A stretch of 64,000 nt of DNA, taken from contig NC_017956.1 of assembly GCF_000264455.2 (NCBI RefSeq), positions 479,501-543,500 of the forward strand. The letters run 5' to 3'. The position numbers were made by a program, and so were the translations under genes. The notes beneath the pieces are model-generated. The model was not told the DNA's origin. It saw only the letters and a program-made list of their open reading frames with translations, and did no database searches. The stretch is from Tistrella mobilis KA081020-065. Lineage in GTDB: Bacteria; Pseudomonadota; Alphaproteobacteria; Tistrellales; Tistrellaceae. Of this stretch, positions 29,978 through 38,078 are shown one piece after another (position 1 is the stretch's first letter; each line of letters begins with the position of its first letter).

Positions 29978-30802
29978 ATGGGGTGGCGGCTCCGGATCCT
30001 GCCCGGGCTGATCGCGAGCCTGGTCCTCGCGGCCTGCGGGGGCGGCAGCATTCCGGGGCCCGATGCGCCACGGGCGGCACCTCTGGTCTGCGCGGCGGAG
30101 CCGCCGCCGGGTGGCATGGTTGCGGCGATGGTCAATGTGGCCGAGGGCGAATGGCGGGCTTTCGGCAGTCCGGTGGTCGATTTCCGGGGCGGCGCACCGT
30201 CCCTGAACCCGCCGGGCCTGGACGAGACCGACAGCCGGGTGCGCGGCCGGCTTCAGCTCTACTGGCGGGCGGCGGCGGATGATCACGGCCTGAAGATGGG
30301 TGCCTCCGACGTGCCGGAGCTGTCGCCCTGGTCGGCGGCCTTCATCTCTTATGTCGCCTGCATGGCGGGCATCTCCCCGGCCGATCTGCCGCCGGCCTCG
30401 CGGCATCTGGACTATGTCGATCATGTGATCTTCCGCGCCCTCGGCACCCAGGGCGATCTCACGGCCCGCTTCGTGCCTGCCGATCCGCACGAGACCTCGA
30501 TCCGGCCGGGCGATCTGCTCTGCGCCGATCGCGGCCGCGCCGAGGGCGGGCCGGAACTCGACGACTGGCATCAGCGCGCGCGGGAGGTATTGGATGCCCG
30601 CGCCCGCGGCTGGGATACGCGGCCGAGGGGCATGCATTGCGATCTGGTGGTCAGGGTCGGGCCGGGCACGATCGCGGCGATCGGCGGCAATGTCCGGGAT
30701 CGGGTGGCGATGAGCCTGTTTCCGGCCGATGCCTCGGGACGGCCGATCCCGGTCAGGGGCACGCCTCATTGGTTCGTGACGCTCGCCGCGGTCGACCACT
30801 GA
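29978..30802 (+). CDS. DUF2272-domain lipoprotein
   Basis: 274 residues. The signal peptide ends in the lipobox LVLAAC. The central segment LSPWSAAFISYVACMAG and later HCDLVVRVGPGTIAAIGGNV match DUF2272, related to papain-like cell-wall amidases; in this group Ser occupies the position of the expected catalytic Cys. Its proximity to an L,D-transpeptidase points to envelope or peptidoglycan work, as an inference. GAGG precedes ATG 29978. Confidence 0.8.
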   Translation: MGWRLRILPGLIASLVLAACGGGSIPGPDAPRAAPLVCAAEPPPGGMVAAMVNVAEGEWRAFGSPVVDFRGGAPSLNPPGLDETDSRVRGRLQLYWRAAADDHGLKMGASDVPELSPWSAAFISYVACMAGISPADLPPASRHLDYVDHVIFRALGTQGDLTARFVPADPHETSIRPGDLLCADRGRAEGGPELDDWHQRAREVLDARARGWDTRPRGMHCDLVVRVGPGTIAAIGGNVRDRVAMSLFPADASGRPIPVRGTPHWFVTLAAVDH

Positions 30803-30930
30803 CCGGGACGTCGCTGCGGTTTCATCCAGCGGTCACCGGACGGTCACGGAGCGGTCCGGAGCCCGGCGGCAGGATCGGCGGACCGGCGGGCCCTTGGGGC
30901 CCGCGCGCTCCAGCGGATCCGAGGTTTCTG

Positions 30931-31449
30931 ATGAGCGACACGGCACCCACTCCTGACCGCATCCACAACGTGCTGTTCCTGTGCACCGGCAATGCCGTGC
31001 GCAGCATTATGGCCGAAGCCCTGCTCAACCATCTGGGCAAGGGGCGTTTCCGGGCCTACAGCGCCGGCAGCCATCCGGCCGGTGCGCCCGATCCGCTGGC
31101 GCTGGCCCTGCTCCAACGGTCGCGCATCCCGACCGAAGGGCTGCGCTCGAAGAGCTGGGACGAATTCCGCGGCCCCGACGCGCCGCGCTTCGACTTTGTG
31201 TTCACGGTCTGCGATCAGGCGCGCGAGACCTGTCCGGCCTGGCCCGGCCAGCCGATGACCGCCCATTGGGGTGTGCCCGATCCGGCGGCGGTTCAGGGCA
31301 CCGATGCCGAGCGTGCCCTGGCGGTGGCCGAGGCCTTCCGCATGCTCAACACCCGCATCGGCATCTTCGCCAATCTCTCGATCGCGGCACTCGACCGCCT
31401 GTCCCTGCAGCAGCACATCGACGATATCGGCGACACCGCCGCAGCCTGA
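30931..31449 (+). CDS. arsC: Arsenate reductase-like low-molecular-weight protein phosphatase fold
   Basis: 172 residues. The C-x5-R loop is C18TGNAVRS, where CTGNSxRS is usual, and the redox partner cysteines lie in FTVCDQARETCPAW. This pattern fits thioredoxin-linked arsenate reductases rather than tyrosine phosphatases. GAGG precedes ATG 30931. There is no arsR, arsB or arsM nearby, so it is an orphan detoxification gene or has another role. It converges on the GntR gene, 22 bases away. Confidence 0.85.
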   Translation: MSDTAPTPDRIHNVLFLCTGNAVRSIMAEALLNHLGKGRFRAYSAGSHPAGAPDPLALALLQRSRIPTEGLRSKSWDEFRGPDAPRFDFVFTVCDQARETCPAWPGQPMTAHWGVPDPAAVQGTDAERALAVAEAFRMLNTRIGIFANLSIAALDRLSLQQHIDDIGDTAAA

Positions 31450-31471
31450 GCAGGACCTGCCCGGCGCGGTG

Positions 31472-32281
31472 TCAACCGCGCCGGGCGATCCCGCCGCCAT
31501 CCAGCCGGCGCAGCGAGGTGGCGAGCCGGGCCTCTGCCGCCGCGATCTCGCCCAGCGCCTGATGGACATAGCGGATATGAGCCTCTGCCGCGGTTTCGGC
31601 CGCGGCCGCATCGCCCGCCAGCACGGCGTCGTGGATCGCGCGATGCTGGGCGCGCAGCGCCTCGCGGGTTTCGGGACGGCGGAACATCGTTTCGCGATTG
31701 TCCATCACGCCCCGGCGCAGCAGGCCGGTCAGGGCGCGCATGACCTGCATCAGCACCAGATTGTGCGAGGCTTCGTAGAGCGCCAGATGCAGGGCGACAT
31801 CGGCCGCGGCCTCGGCCGGTTCCGGTCCGGCCTCATGGGCCCGGTCGATGGCGGCCATGGCCTCGCCGATCCGGGCGCGATCCACGTCGTTCGCCCGCCG
31901 TGCCGCCAGGCCCGCGGCCATGCGTTCCGCCGTGGCGCGGAATTCCAGATAGTCGTCGACCACCTCACCGTGATCGGCTATCAGCGCGATCAGCGGATCG
32001 GTCAGCCCGCGGCCCAGCGGTGCCACCAGCCGTCGCCCCTGATCGGCCAGGATCAGGCCGCGGCTTTCCAGCAGTTTCAGGGCCTGACGCAGCGTCGGGC
32101 GAGAGACGCTCAGCCTCTCGGCCAGCTCCCGCTCCGGCAGCAGCGGATCGCCGGGGCTGAGCGCCCCCTCCAGGATCAGCGTCTCGATCTGCCGGGCGGT
32201 CCGCGCCGCCGCGCCGTCGGCGACGGGCTTGCCCTCGTCCTGTTCCATCACGTCCGTCCTGTTGCGCATGGCTCTTGTCAT
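31472..32281 (-). CDS. GntR/FadR-subfamily transcriptional regulator
   Basis: 269 residues. The winged helix (PERELAERLSVSRPTLRQAL) is followed by an all-helical FCD effector domain with the typical metal/effector residues in FRATAERMAA and EAHIRYVHQAL. It resembles LldR/PdhR-type regulators of lactate or pyruvate use. ATG 32281 has AGGA five bases upstream; ATG 32248 is an alternative. It is divergent from the lactate-dehydrogenase-like gene with a palindromic operator between, so it probably represses that gene and itself. Confidence 0.9.
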   Translation of the reverse strand: MTRAMRNRTDVMEQDEGKPVADGAAARTARQIETLILEGALSPGDPLLPERELAERLSVSRPTLRQALKLLESRGLILADQGRRLVAPLGRGLTDPLIALIADHGEVVDDYLEFRATAERMAAGLAARRANDVDRARIGEAMAAIDRAHEAGPEPAEAAADVALHLALYEASHNLVLMQVMRALTGLLRRGVMDNRETMFRRPETREALRAQHRAIHDAVLAGDAAAAETAAEAHIRYVHQALGEIAAAEARLATSLRRLDGGGIARRG

Positions 32282-32289
32282 TGCGTTCC

Positions 32290-32308
32290 TGGTAAAATCA
32301 GTTTACCA
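32290..32308. promoter_or_regulatory. Palindromic operator between GntR gene and lldD
   Basis: A perfect inverted repeat TGGTAAA-ATCAG-TTTACCA. GntR/FadR regulators bind palindromes with TGGT...ACCA ends. It overlaps the likely leader of the regulator gene and lies 63 bases before lldD. Confidence 0.75.
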
Positions 32309-32371
32309 AGATATCGGTTCTGGTTCTCTTATACGACCGGCAGGCCCGGCCGTCATCCCCTGGAGAGCGTG

Positions 32372-33529
32372 ATGCGCCTTGCCGACTGCCATAATTTCCA
32401 CGATTTCCGCCGCATGGCCCGCCGTCGCCTGCCGGGGCCGATCTTCGACTATATCGACGGGGCAGCCGATGACGAGGTGACGCTGCGCCGCAACACCGCC
32501 GCCTTCGACGACTGCGATCTGGTGCCCCGGGTGCTGCGCGGCGTGGGTGCGGTCGACATGTCGGTGACGGTGATGGGCCAGAAGCTGGCGATGCCGGTCT
32601 ACTGCTCGCCCACCGCTTTGCAGCGGCTGTTCCATCATCAAGGGGAGCGGGCGGTGGCGGCCGCGGCCGGAAAGTTCGGCACCATGTTCGGTGTCTCGTC
32701 GCTCGGCACCGTCAGCCTGGAAGAGGCGCGGCGGATCTCAAACGGTCCGCAGGTCTATCAGTTTTATTTCCACAAGGATCGCGGCCTGAACCGGGCGATG
32801 ATGGAGCGTGCCCGCGATGCCGGCGTGCAGGTGATGATGCTGACGGTCGACAGCATCACCGGCGGCAACCGCGAACGCGACAAGCGCACCGGCTTCGCCA
32901 TTCCCTTCCGGCTGAACCTCGCCGGGATCACGCAGTTTGCGATCAAGCCGCGTTGGGCGATCGAACATTTCACCCATGAACGCTTCCGCCTGCCCCAGCT
33001 GGACGCCCATGTCGACATGGGTGGTGGCACCATGTCGATCAGCCGCTATTTCACCGAGATGCTCGACCCGTCGATGACCTGGGACGATGTCGCCGCCATG
33101 GTTCGGGACTGGGGCGGGCAGTTCTGCCTGAAGGGCATCATGTCGGTCGAGGATGCGAAGCGGGCGGTGGAGATCGGCTGCACCGGTATCGTTCTCTCCA
33201 ATCATGGTGGCCGTCAGCTCGACGGGTCGCGCACCGGCTTCGACCAGCTGGCCGAGATCGTCGATGCCGTGGGCGACCGGATCGATGTGATGATGGATGG
33301 CGGCGTCCAGCGCGGCACCCATGTGCTGAAGGCCCTGTCGCTGGGGGCCAAAGCGGTGGGGCTGGGGCGCTATTACCTTTTTCCGCTGGCAGCCGCCGGG
33401 CAGGCCGGGGTTGAGCGGGCGCTGGAACTGATGCGGATCGAGATCGAGCGTGACATGAAGTTGATGGGCTGCACCTCGGTCGACCAGCTTGGCCGGGATG
33501 GCCTGCGTTTCCGCAGCCGGGCCGGATGA
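32372..33529 (+). CDS. lldD: FMN-dependent alpha-hydroxy-acid dehydrogenase (L-lactate dehydrogenase-like)
   Basis: 385 residues. Probably oxidises L-lactate or a related 2-hydroxyacid with FMN, passing electrons to quinone. Signature motifs: N-terminal IFDYIDGAADDEVTLRRN, SPTALQRLFHHQGE, and the catalytic H278 in LSNHGGRQLDG followed by RTGFDQLAEI. GGAG precedes ATG 32372; longer upstream frame is the antisense of the regulator. The GntR regulator and operator upstream support a lactate-type role; the following isocitrate-lyase-like gene suggests other 2-hydroxyacids as alternatives. Confidence 0.88.
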   Translation: MRLADCHNFHDFRRMARRRLPGPIFDYIDGAADDEVTLRRNTAAFDDCDLVPRVLRGVGAVDMSVTVMGQKLAMPVYCSPTALQRLFHHQGERAVAAAAGKFGTMFGVSSLGTVSLEEARRISNGPQVYQFYFHKDRGLNRAMMERARDAGVQVMMLTVDSITGGNRERDKRTGFAIPFRLNLAGITQFAIKPRWAIEHFTHERFRLPQLDAHVDMGGGTMSISRYFTEMLDPSMTWDDVAAMVRDWGGQFCLKGIMSVEDAKRAVEIGCTGIVLSNHGGRQLDGSRTGFDQLAEIVDAVGDRIDVMMDGGVQRGTHVLKALSLGAKAVGLGRYYLFPLAAAGQAGVERALELMRIEIERDMKLMGCTSVDQLGRDGLRFRSRAG

Positions 33530-33600
33530 CTGGCAGGGACAGTCATCCTGCGCTATACCGTTGAAGGAACATTGAAACAGAACCGACTGGCGGTACCCAT

Positions 33601-34518
33601 ATGCGTCGCACCTCACGCTTCCGGGCCCTCGTCGAGGCCCCGGAGATCCTTGAAATGCCCGGTGTGCAGGATGCGCTGACCGCGCGGATTGCCGCTGAAG
33701 CCGGCTTCGAGGCGATCACCTGCGGCGGCTATGCCTCCACCGCTGCCCTGATCGGCGAGCCCGATACCTCGCAGCTGTCGATGCGTGAACTGGCCGATCA
33801 TTATGCCCGGATCTGCGATGCGGTCGATGTGCCGGTCTTTGCCGATGCCGATACCGGTTTCGGCAATGTCACCAACACCCGCCGGGCGGTCCGCGCTTAT
33901 GAACAGGCCGGCGTTGCCGGGCTGTTCATCGAGGATCAGGTCTTCCCCAAGCGCTGCGGCCATATGGCCGGCAAGGCGGTGGTGCCGGTCGAGGATATGG
34001 TGGCCAAGCTGCAGGCGGCGCTGGATGCGCGGCGCGATCCGGATCTGGTGATCATGGCCCGGACCGATGCGCTCGCCGTCGATGGGATCGAGGCTGCGAT
34101 CGACCGCGCCTGTCTCTATCGCGAGCTGGGTGCCGACATGGTTTTCGTCGAGGCGCCGCGCACGGTGGAGCAGATGCGCCGGATTTGTGCAGCGGTGCAG
34201 GCGCCGCTGCTGGCCAACAACATCGAGGGCGGCTTGACCCCGATGCTGACCGCGGCGGAGCTTGAGGAGATCGGCTATGCCGTGGTCACCCACCCGGTGG
34301 CCCTGACCTATGCGGTGGCCAGGGCCGCGCGCGACCTGTTCGCGACCTTGCGCCGCGACGGCATCACCACGGCCTTTGCCGATCGCATGCTCGATTTCGA
34401 CGGCTTCAACCAGCTGGTCGGGCTGCCCGATCTTCGGGCGCGCGAACAGGCCTATCTCGACCAGGCGGCGCGGGTGATCGCGGGCCGCCCCCATCCGGAT
34501 CAGGAGACCGGAGAATGA
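33601..34518 (+). CDS. Isocitrate lyase/PEP mutase superfamily enzyme
   Basis: 305 residues, TIM barrel. The catalytic loop is KRC119GHMAGK, with the active-site Cys that distinguishes lyases from PEP mutases; DADTGFGN and the acidic IEDQVFPK bind Mg. Close relatives include 2-methylisocitrate lyase, 2,3-dimethylmalate lyase and oxaloacetate decarboxylase, and the substrate cannot be fixed here. It follows lldD by 71 bases on the same strand and overlaps a small secreted-protein gene by ATGA. Confidence 0.85.
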   Translation: MRRTSRFRALVEAPEILEMPGVQDALTARIAAEAGFEAITCGGYASTAALIGEPDTSQLSMRELADHYARICDAVDVPVFADADTGFGNVTNTRRAVRAYEQAGVAGLFIEDQVFPKRCGHMAGKAVVPVEDMVAKLQAALDARRDPDLVIMARTDALAVDGIEAAIDRACLYRELGADMVFVEAPRTVEQMRRICAAVQAPLLANNIEGGLTPMLTAAELEEIGYAVVTHPVALTYAVARAARDLFATLRRDGITTAFADRMLDFDGFNQLVGLPDLRAREQAYLDQAARVIAGRPHPDQETGE

Positions 34519-34871
34519 CCGATCGGTCGGACAAGCCGTCCACGGGGCGGCGGCGTTTTCTCTCAGGGCTCGGCGCCGGTGCGGCCGGCGCGGCCATGCT
34601 GGCCGCCGGCCGGCCGGCAGCCGCCTTCACGGTAGAGCCGGCCACCGGCACGGCAGGTGCGGTGCTGGAAAACGCGCTCGCCGAACAGCGGCGTCATCTG
34701 GCCTTCCGTGCCGAAGTGCGTACCGAGATGGTCCGGCAGGGCGCCACGCCCGAGCGCATCGAACAGGCGCTGGCACTGATGGACTGCCCGATCTGCGGCA
34801 GCCGGCTCGGCCCCGACAGCATTTCGGCACTGCCGGCATCGGAGCGTGGGGAGGATACCGCCCGCGGGTGA
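34515..34871 (+). CDS. Small Tat-exported protein of unknown function
   Basis: 118 residues with a clear twin-arginine signal (GRRRFLSGLGAGAAGAAMLAAG, cleavage near AAAF). The mature part has a helical stretch, EQRRHLAFRAEVRTEM, and a CPIC pair near the C-terminus that might bind a metal or cofactor. Not recognised. Its start overlaps the previous stop, so it is translated with the lyase. Confidence 0.65.
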   Translation: MTDRSDKPSTGRRRFLSGLGAGAAGAAMLAAGRPAAAFTVEPATGTAGAVLENALAEQRRHLAFRAEVRTEMVRQGATPERIEQALALMDCPICGSRLGPDSISALPASERGEDTARG

Positions 34872-34943
34872 CCGCCTGCCGGCACCGTCGACGATGAAGC
34901 TGTTTTTTTATTTACATATAATAATCGTTAAATAAATATTGAT

Positions 34944-34973
34944 TTGACGTTTCCTGACGTGAAATCGTATGAA
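34944..34973 (+). promoter_or_regulatory. Candidate sigma-70-type promoter
   Basis: TTGACG (34944-34949) and TATGAA (34968-34973) are separated by 18 bases, within an unusually AT-rich stretch (about 34905-34950). It lies about 50 bases before the chosen start of the binding-protein gene and argues against the upstream ATG at 34969. Confidence 0.45.
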
Positions 34974-35025
34974 CCGCCCTGCGGAATTCCGGAGCGGGTC
35001 CGGACGCATGCGGGGGTATATATTC

Positions 35026-36252
35026 ATGACGAATTTCGGCGTGCATGCGGTGATGACCGCCGCGCTGGTGGCGGCGGTGCCGGCAATGGCCGCCGGAGAT
35101 GACGCGATCTCCGACGGCGTGATCAAGATCGGCGTGCTGAACGACATGTCCGGCATCTATGCGGACATGGCCGGCCGCGGCTCGGTGATCGCCGCCGAAA
35201 TGGCGGCCGAAGAGTTCGGCGGCGCGATCCGGGGCAAGCCGATCGTGATCGTCTCGGGCGATCATCAGAACAAACCCGATGTCGGTGTCACACTTGTCAA
35301 TCGCTGGATCGACGAGGAACAGGTCGATGTCATCGCCGACATCCCGACCTCGTCGGTTCTGCTGGCGGTGCAAGAGATCGGTCGCCAGAAGAACCGGCTG
35401 GTGCTGGCATCGACCGGCGGTTCGTCGGATTTCACCGGCAAGGCCTGTGCGCCCACCGGCATCCACTGGACCTATGATACCTATGGCCTGGCGGTCGGCA
35501 CCGGTCTGCCGCTCGCAGATCAGGGGCCCTGGTATTTCCTGACCGCAGACTACGCCTTCGGCCATGCGCTGGAGCGGGATACGACTGCCGCCGTTGAAGC
35601 CGCGGGCGGCAAGGTCGTGGGGGGCGTGCGCCATCCGCAGGGAACCTCGGATTTCTCGTCCTTCCTGCTTCAGGCGCAGGGGTCGGGGGCGCGGATGATC
35701 GGCCTTGCCAATGCCGGTGCCGATTCGGTGAACGCAATCAAGCAGGCGGCGGAATTCGGCCTGTCGGCCTCGGGTCTCAAACTCGCCGGACTCTATCTCC
35801 ACATCACCGATATCCATGCGATCGGGCTTGAGACCGCTCAGGGCCTGATCATGACCCAGGCCTTTTATTGGGATCTGAACGACGAGACCCGTGCCTGGTC
35901 GGAGCGTTTCTTCGCCCGCCATGGCGCCATGCCGACCATGGGCCAGGCCGGCACCTATTCGGCGGTCCGCCACTATCTTCAGGCGGTGACGGATGCCGGC
36001 ACCGATGCGACCGATGCGGTGAACGCGCAGATGCGCGCGACCCCGGTGAACGACATGTTCGCGAAGAACGGCCATATCCGGCCCGACGGCCGCGTGGTCC
36101 ATGATCTCTATGTGCTGGAGGTGAAGTCCCCGGCGGAATCGACCCGGCCCTGGGATTATCTGAAGCTGATCCGCACGGTGCCGGGCGATCAGGCCTTCCG
36201 GCCGCTCGACCAGGGTGGGTGCCCCCTGGTCACCGGCGGGGCGGCCGGCTGA
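35026..36252 (+). CDS. Branched-chain amino acid/urea-type ABC substrate-binding protein
   Basis: 408 residues, type I periplasmic binding fold. The Sec signal runs from MTNFGVHAVMTAALVAAV to cleavage near AMAAG. Mature landmarks are IKIGVLNDMSGIYADMAG, VSGDHQNKPDVG and DFSSFLLQAQGSGARM. ATG 35026 was chosen because a promoter-like sequence covers the earlier in-frame ATG. No permease or ATPase is adjacent. It is clearly a paralogue of the protein at 45671-46900, sharing many aligned segments. Confidence 0.88.
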   Translation: MTNFGVHAVMTAALVAAVPAMAAGDDAISDGVIKIGVLNDMSGIYADMAGRGSVIAAEMAAEEFGGAIRGKPIVIVSGDHQNKPDVGVTLVNRWIDEEQVDVIADIPTSSVLLAVQEIGRQKNRLVLASTGGSSDFTGKACAPTGIHWTYDTYGLAVGTGLPLADQGPWYFLTADYAFGHALERDTTAAVEAAGGKVVGGVRHPQGTSDFSSFLLQAQGSGARMIGLANAGADSVNAIKQAAEFGLSASGLKLAGLYLHITDIHAIGLETAQGLIMTQAFYWDLNDETRAWSERFFARHGAMPTMGQAGTYSAVRHYLQAVTDAGTDATDAVNAQMRATPVNDMFAKNGHIRPDGRVVHDLYVLEVKSPAESTRPWDYLKLIRTVPGDQAFRPLDQGGCPLVTGGAAG

Positions 36253-36258
36253 GGCCGG

Positions 36259-36660
36259 TCAGGACCGGCCCCGGCCCCATCGGTCACGATCCCTGTCCCG
36301 GTCGCGATCCCGATCGCGGTGGTGGGGCCGGTCGTCATCCCAGCGACCATCGCCGCGGCCGTGGTCGTCCCGGTCCCGGGGGCGGTGGTGATGTTCCCCC
36401 GGCCTCGGCCCGCGATGCGGCGGCGGCGTCACCACCCGCACCGGGGGGCGGGGCACATAGATCACCCGTGGCGGTGGCGGCGGGGCATAGCCGTAGCGGG
36501 GCGCATGATAGACCCGCGGCGGCGGATCGCCATATCCCCAGCTACGCCGTTCATGGGGAACGCAGGCGCCGAGCAGCAGGGCCGCCGCCGCGATGGTGAT
36601 CGCGATGGCGGCCGGGCCGCCCGGGCGGGATGCCGGACGGGCAGGCTGTGGGTCCGACAT
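36259..36660 (-). CDS. Low-complexity Pro/Arg/Asp-rich lipoprotein
   Basis: 133 residues with a lipobox (ALLLGAC). The mature part has proline-rich tracts (YAPPPPPRVIYVPRPPVRV) and ends in repeated Arg-Asp pairs. Such disordered tails are common in envelope lipoproteins of alphaproteobacteria. GAGGAGG precedes ATG 36660. It lies just after an OB-fold/PepSY protein on the same strand, possibly co-expressed. No function assigned. Confidence 0.7.
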   Translation of the reverse strand: MSDPQPARPASRPGGPAAIAITIAAAALLLGACVPHERRSWGYGDPPPRVYHAPRYGYAPPPPPRVIYVPRPPVRVVTPPPHRGPRPGEHHHRPRDRDDHGRGDGRWDDDRPHHRDRDRDRDRDRDRWGRGRS

Positions 36661-36714
36661 GGGCTTGCCTCCTCAGGCAGGGGCTTGCTGGGGCAGGGGC
36701 CTGCGGGCACCGGA

Positions 36715-37566
36715 TCAGTCGTCGCGGCGCTCGCGCAGGATGTTCAGGGTTTTGGGATCGATCTCAAGCTCGACGCGCTGATTGCCGCGGGCGACGGCAT
36801 CGACCTCGATCAGCCCGTCATCGATGCTGACATCGGTGATGGTCGCGTAGCCCCGGTCGCTGAGCATCCGGGCAAGGGCCGGCAGATCCAGCGCGATGTC
36901 GGGGCGGCGGTCGTCGTCGTCACGGCGCTCGCGGATGACTTCGTAGCTGCGCGGATCGATGCGCAGCTCCACCTGCAAGCCGTCGCGGGAGACGGCTTCG
37001 GCCGAGATGTGGCGGCGGTCGAGATCGACATCGGTGATCCGGGTATAGCCGCCTGCCGCCAGCCGTTCGCCCAGCACCCGCAGATCCAGTTCGGCGGCCG
37101 GTCGCGGACCGGGGCCCTCATGCGGCCGGTCATGGCGGGGGCCGTGATCGCGATCCCGTTCGGCCTTCTCGCGTTCCTTGCCGCCCCAGGGCGGCGGGCC
37201 GTCGGCGGGGCGGACGGTGAAGCTGCGGCCGTCATCCCAGGTGATGGTGGTGGCGTCGAAATTCGGGCCGGCGATGCGGCCGGTGACCGTCAGCCGGTCG
37301 CCTTCCTTCACCCCCACATCGTGGTACCAGTGGGGACCGGCATGGACGAGCACCTTGCCGCTCGGATCTTCGAGGACGAAATCATTACCCCAGACACCCG
37401 TGACACTGCCATGGATGGTGATGTCACGATACTGGTCCAGCTGGCCGATCGGCGTGTCGAGCGCCCGGGCCGGTGCGGCGGGCAGGGTGGCCGCGATCAG
37501 CCCCAGGGCCGCGGCCCCGAGGGTGGCTGCGGCGATCGGGCGGCGTCGCGTCGTCCTGGCGGTCAT
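36715..37566 (-). CDS. Periplasmic OB-fold (BOF-like) plus PepSY-like repeat protein
   Basis: 283 residues with a Sec signal (cleavage near ARALD). Residues about 40-120 form an OB-fold-like domain (ITIHGSVTGVWGNDFVLEDPSG and DRLTVTGRIAG). A charged linker is followed by two similar 65-residue repeats (YTRITDVDLD... and YATITDVSID..., each ending DPxxxxxxRERRDD) like PepSY modules. GAGGAG precedes ATG 37566. It is divergent from a PepSY-response regulator-kinase operon and shares its control region, so it is likely a target of that system. Confidence 0.8.
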   Translation of the reverse strand: MTARTTRRRPIAAATLGAAALGLIAATLPAAPARALDTPIGQLDQYRDITIHGSVTGVWGNDFVLEDPSGKVLVHAGPHWYHDVGVKEGDRLTVTGRIAGPNFDATTITWDDGRSFTVRPADGPPPWGGKEREKAERDRDHGPRHDRPHEGPGPRPAAELDLRVLGERLAAGGYTRITDVDLDRRHISAEAVSRDGLQVELRIDPRSYEVIRERRDDDDRRPDIALDLPALARMLSDRGYATITDVSIDDGLIEVDAVARGNQRVELEIDPKTLNILRERRDD

Positions 37567-37649
37567 GTCGTCACTCCTCTGCGTCTCCACACGCCGGATC
37601 CGGCGCGTCTCGATGAAGCCATCATGGCAGCCCGGCTCTCGCCGGAAAC

Positions 37650-37675
37650 TGAACGATCCGTTCATGTACCGTTCA
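37650..37675. promoter_or_regulatory. PhoP-like direct-repeat box between divergent operons
   Basis: CGTTCA at 37659-37664 and 37670-37675 are direct repeats separated by five bases, the hexamer-N5-hexamer layout of PhoP/OmpR-family sites. An inverted copy, TGAACG, lies at 37650-37655. The site sits between the OB-fold gene and the two-component operon, 26 bases before its first gene. Confidence 0.6.
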
Positions 37676-37700
37676 TGGAAGATCGGGCAGGATCCCGCGC

Positions 37701-38078
37701 ATGCGCGTGATCCGTCTCCACCGCCACCTGCGCCGCATCTCGACCGCCCTGGCCCTTGTCGTGCCGGTGGCGCTGACCGTTTTCGCCCCGCAGCCGGGCC
37801 TTGCCGATCCGCCCGGGGATCGCCGGGCGCTGCGCGAAGCTGTGCGCGAAGGTCGGGTGGTGCCGCTCTCGCGTATCGTCGCCTGGATCGGCGAGCGCTA
37901 TCGCGGCCGGGTGATCGAGGCGGAACTCGAACGCGACGACGATGACGACGACGACATGATCTATGTCGTCGACCTGTTGACCGAGGCCGGAACCGTGCTG
38001 AAATTCCGCTTCCGGGCCTCGGACGGCGCCTTTCTGGAAGTCGCCGGCCGGGGGATCGAGGCTGCGAGGATCCGATGA
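37701..38078 (+). CDS. Periplasmic PepSY-domain protein
   Basis: 125 residues: signal peptide (cleavage near GLADPP), then one PepSY-like module (VPLSRIVAWIGERYRGRVIEAELE, an acidic run of eight Asp, then YVVDLLTEAGTVLKFRFRASDG). It overlaps the response regulator by ATGA. Small PepSY proteins encoded with PhoPQ-like systems are thought to modulate sensing or envelope proteolysis; the exact role is unknown. Confidence 0.82.
   Translation: MRVIRLHRHLRRISTALALVVPVALTVFAPQPGLADPPGDRRALREAVREGRVVPLSRIVAWIGERYRGRVIEAELERDDDDDDDMIYVVDLLTEAGTVLKFRFRASDGAFLEVAGRGIEAARIR

Noticed and set aside
31293-32372. Much longer start for the lactate-dehydrogenase-like gene (frame open from 31271)
   Set aside because: The upstream part is antisense to the GntR gene and crosses its operator; the family N-terminus begins at 32372.
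36270-36340. Short periodic sequence that might be a CRISPR or satellite
   Set aside because: It is the codon repeat for Arg-Asp pairs at the end of the lipoprotein gene; no spacer structure.
36319-37710. 463-residue plus-strand frame across the OB-fold and lipoprotein genes
   Set aside because: Runs opposite two genes with signal peptides and repeats; its translation has no signal or domain.
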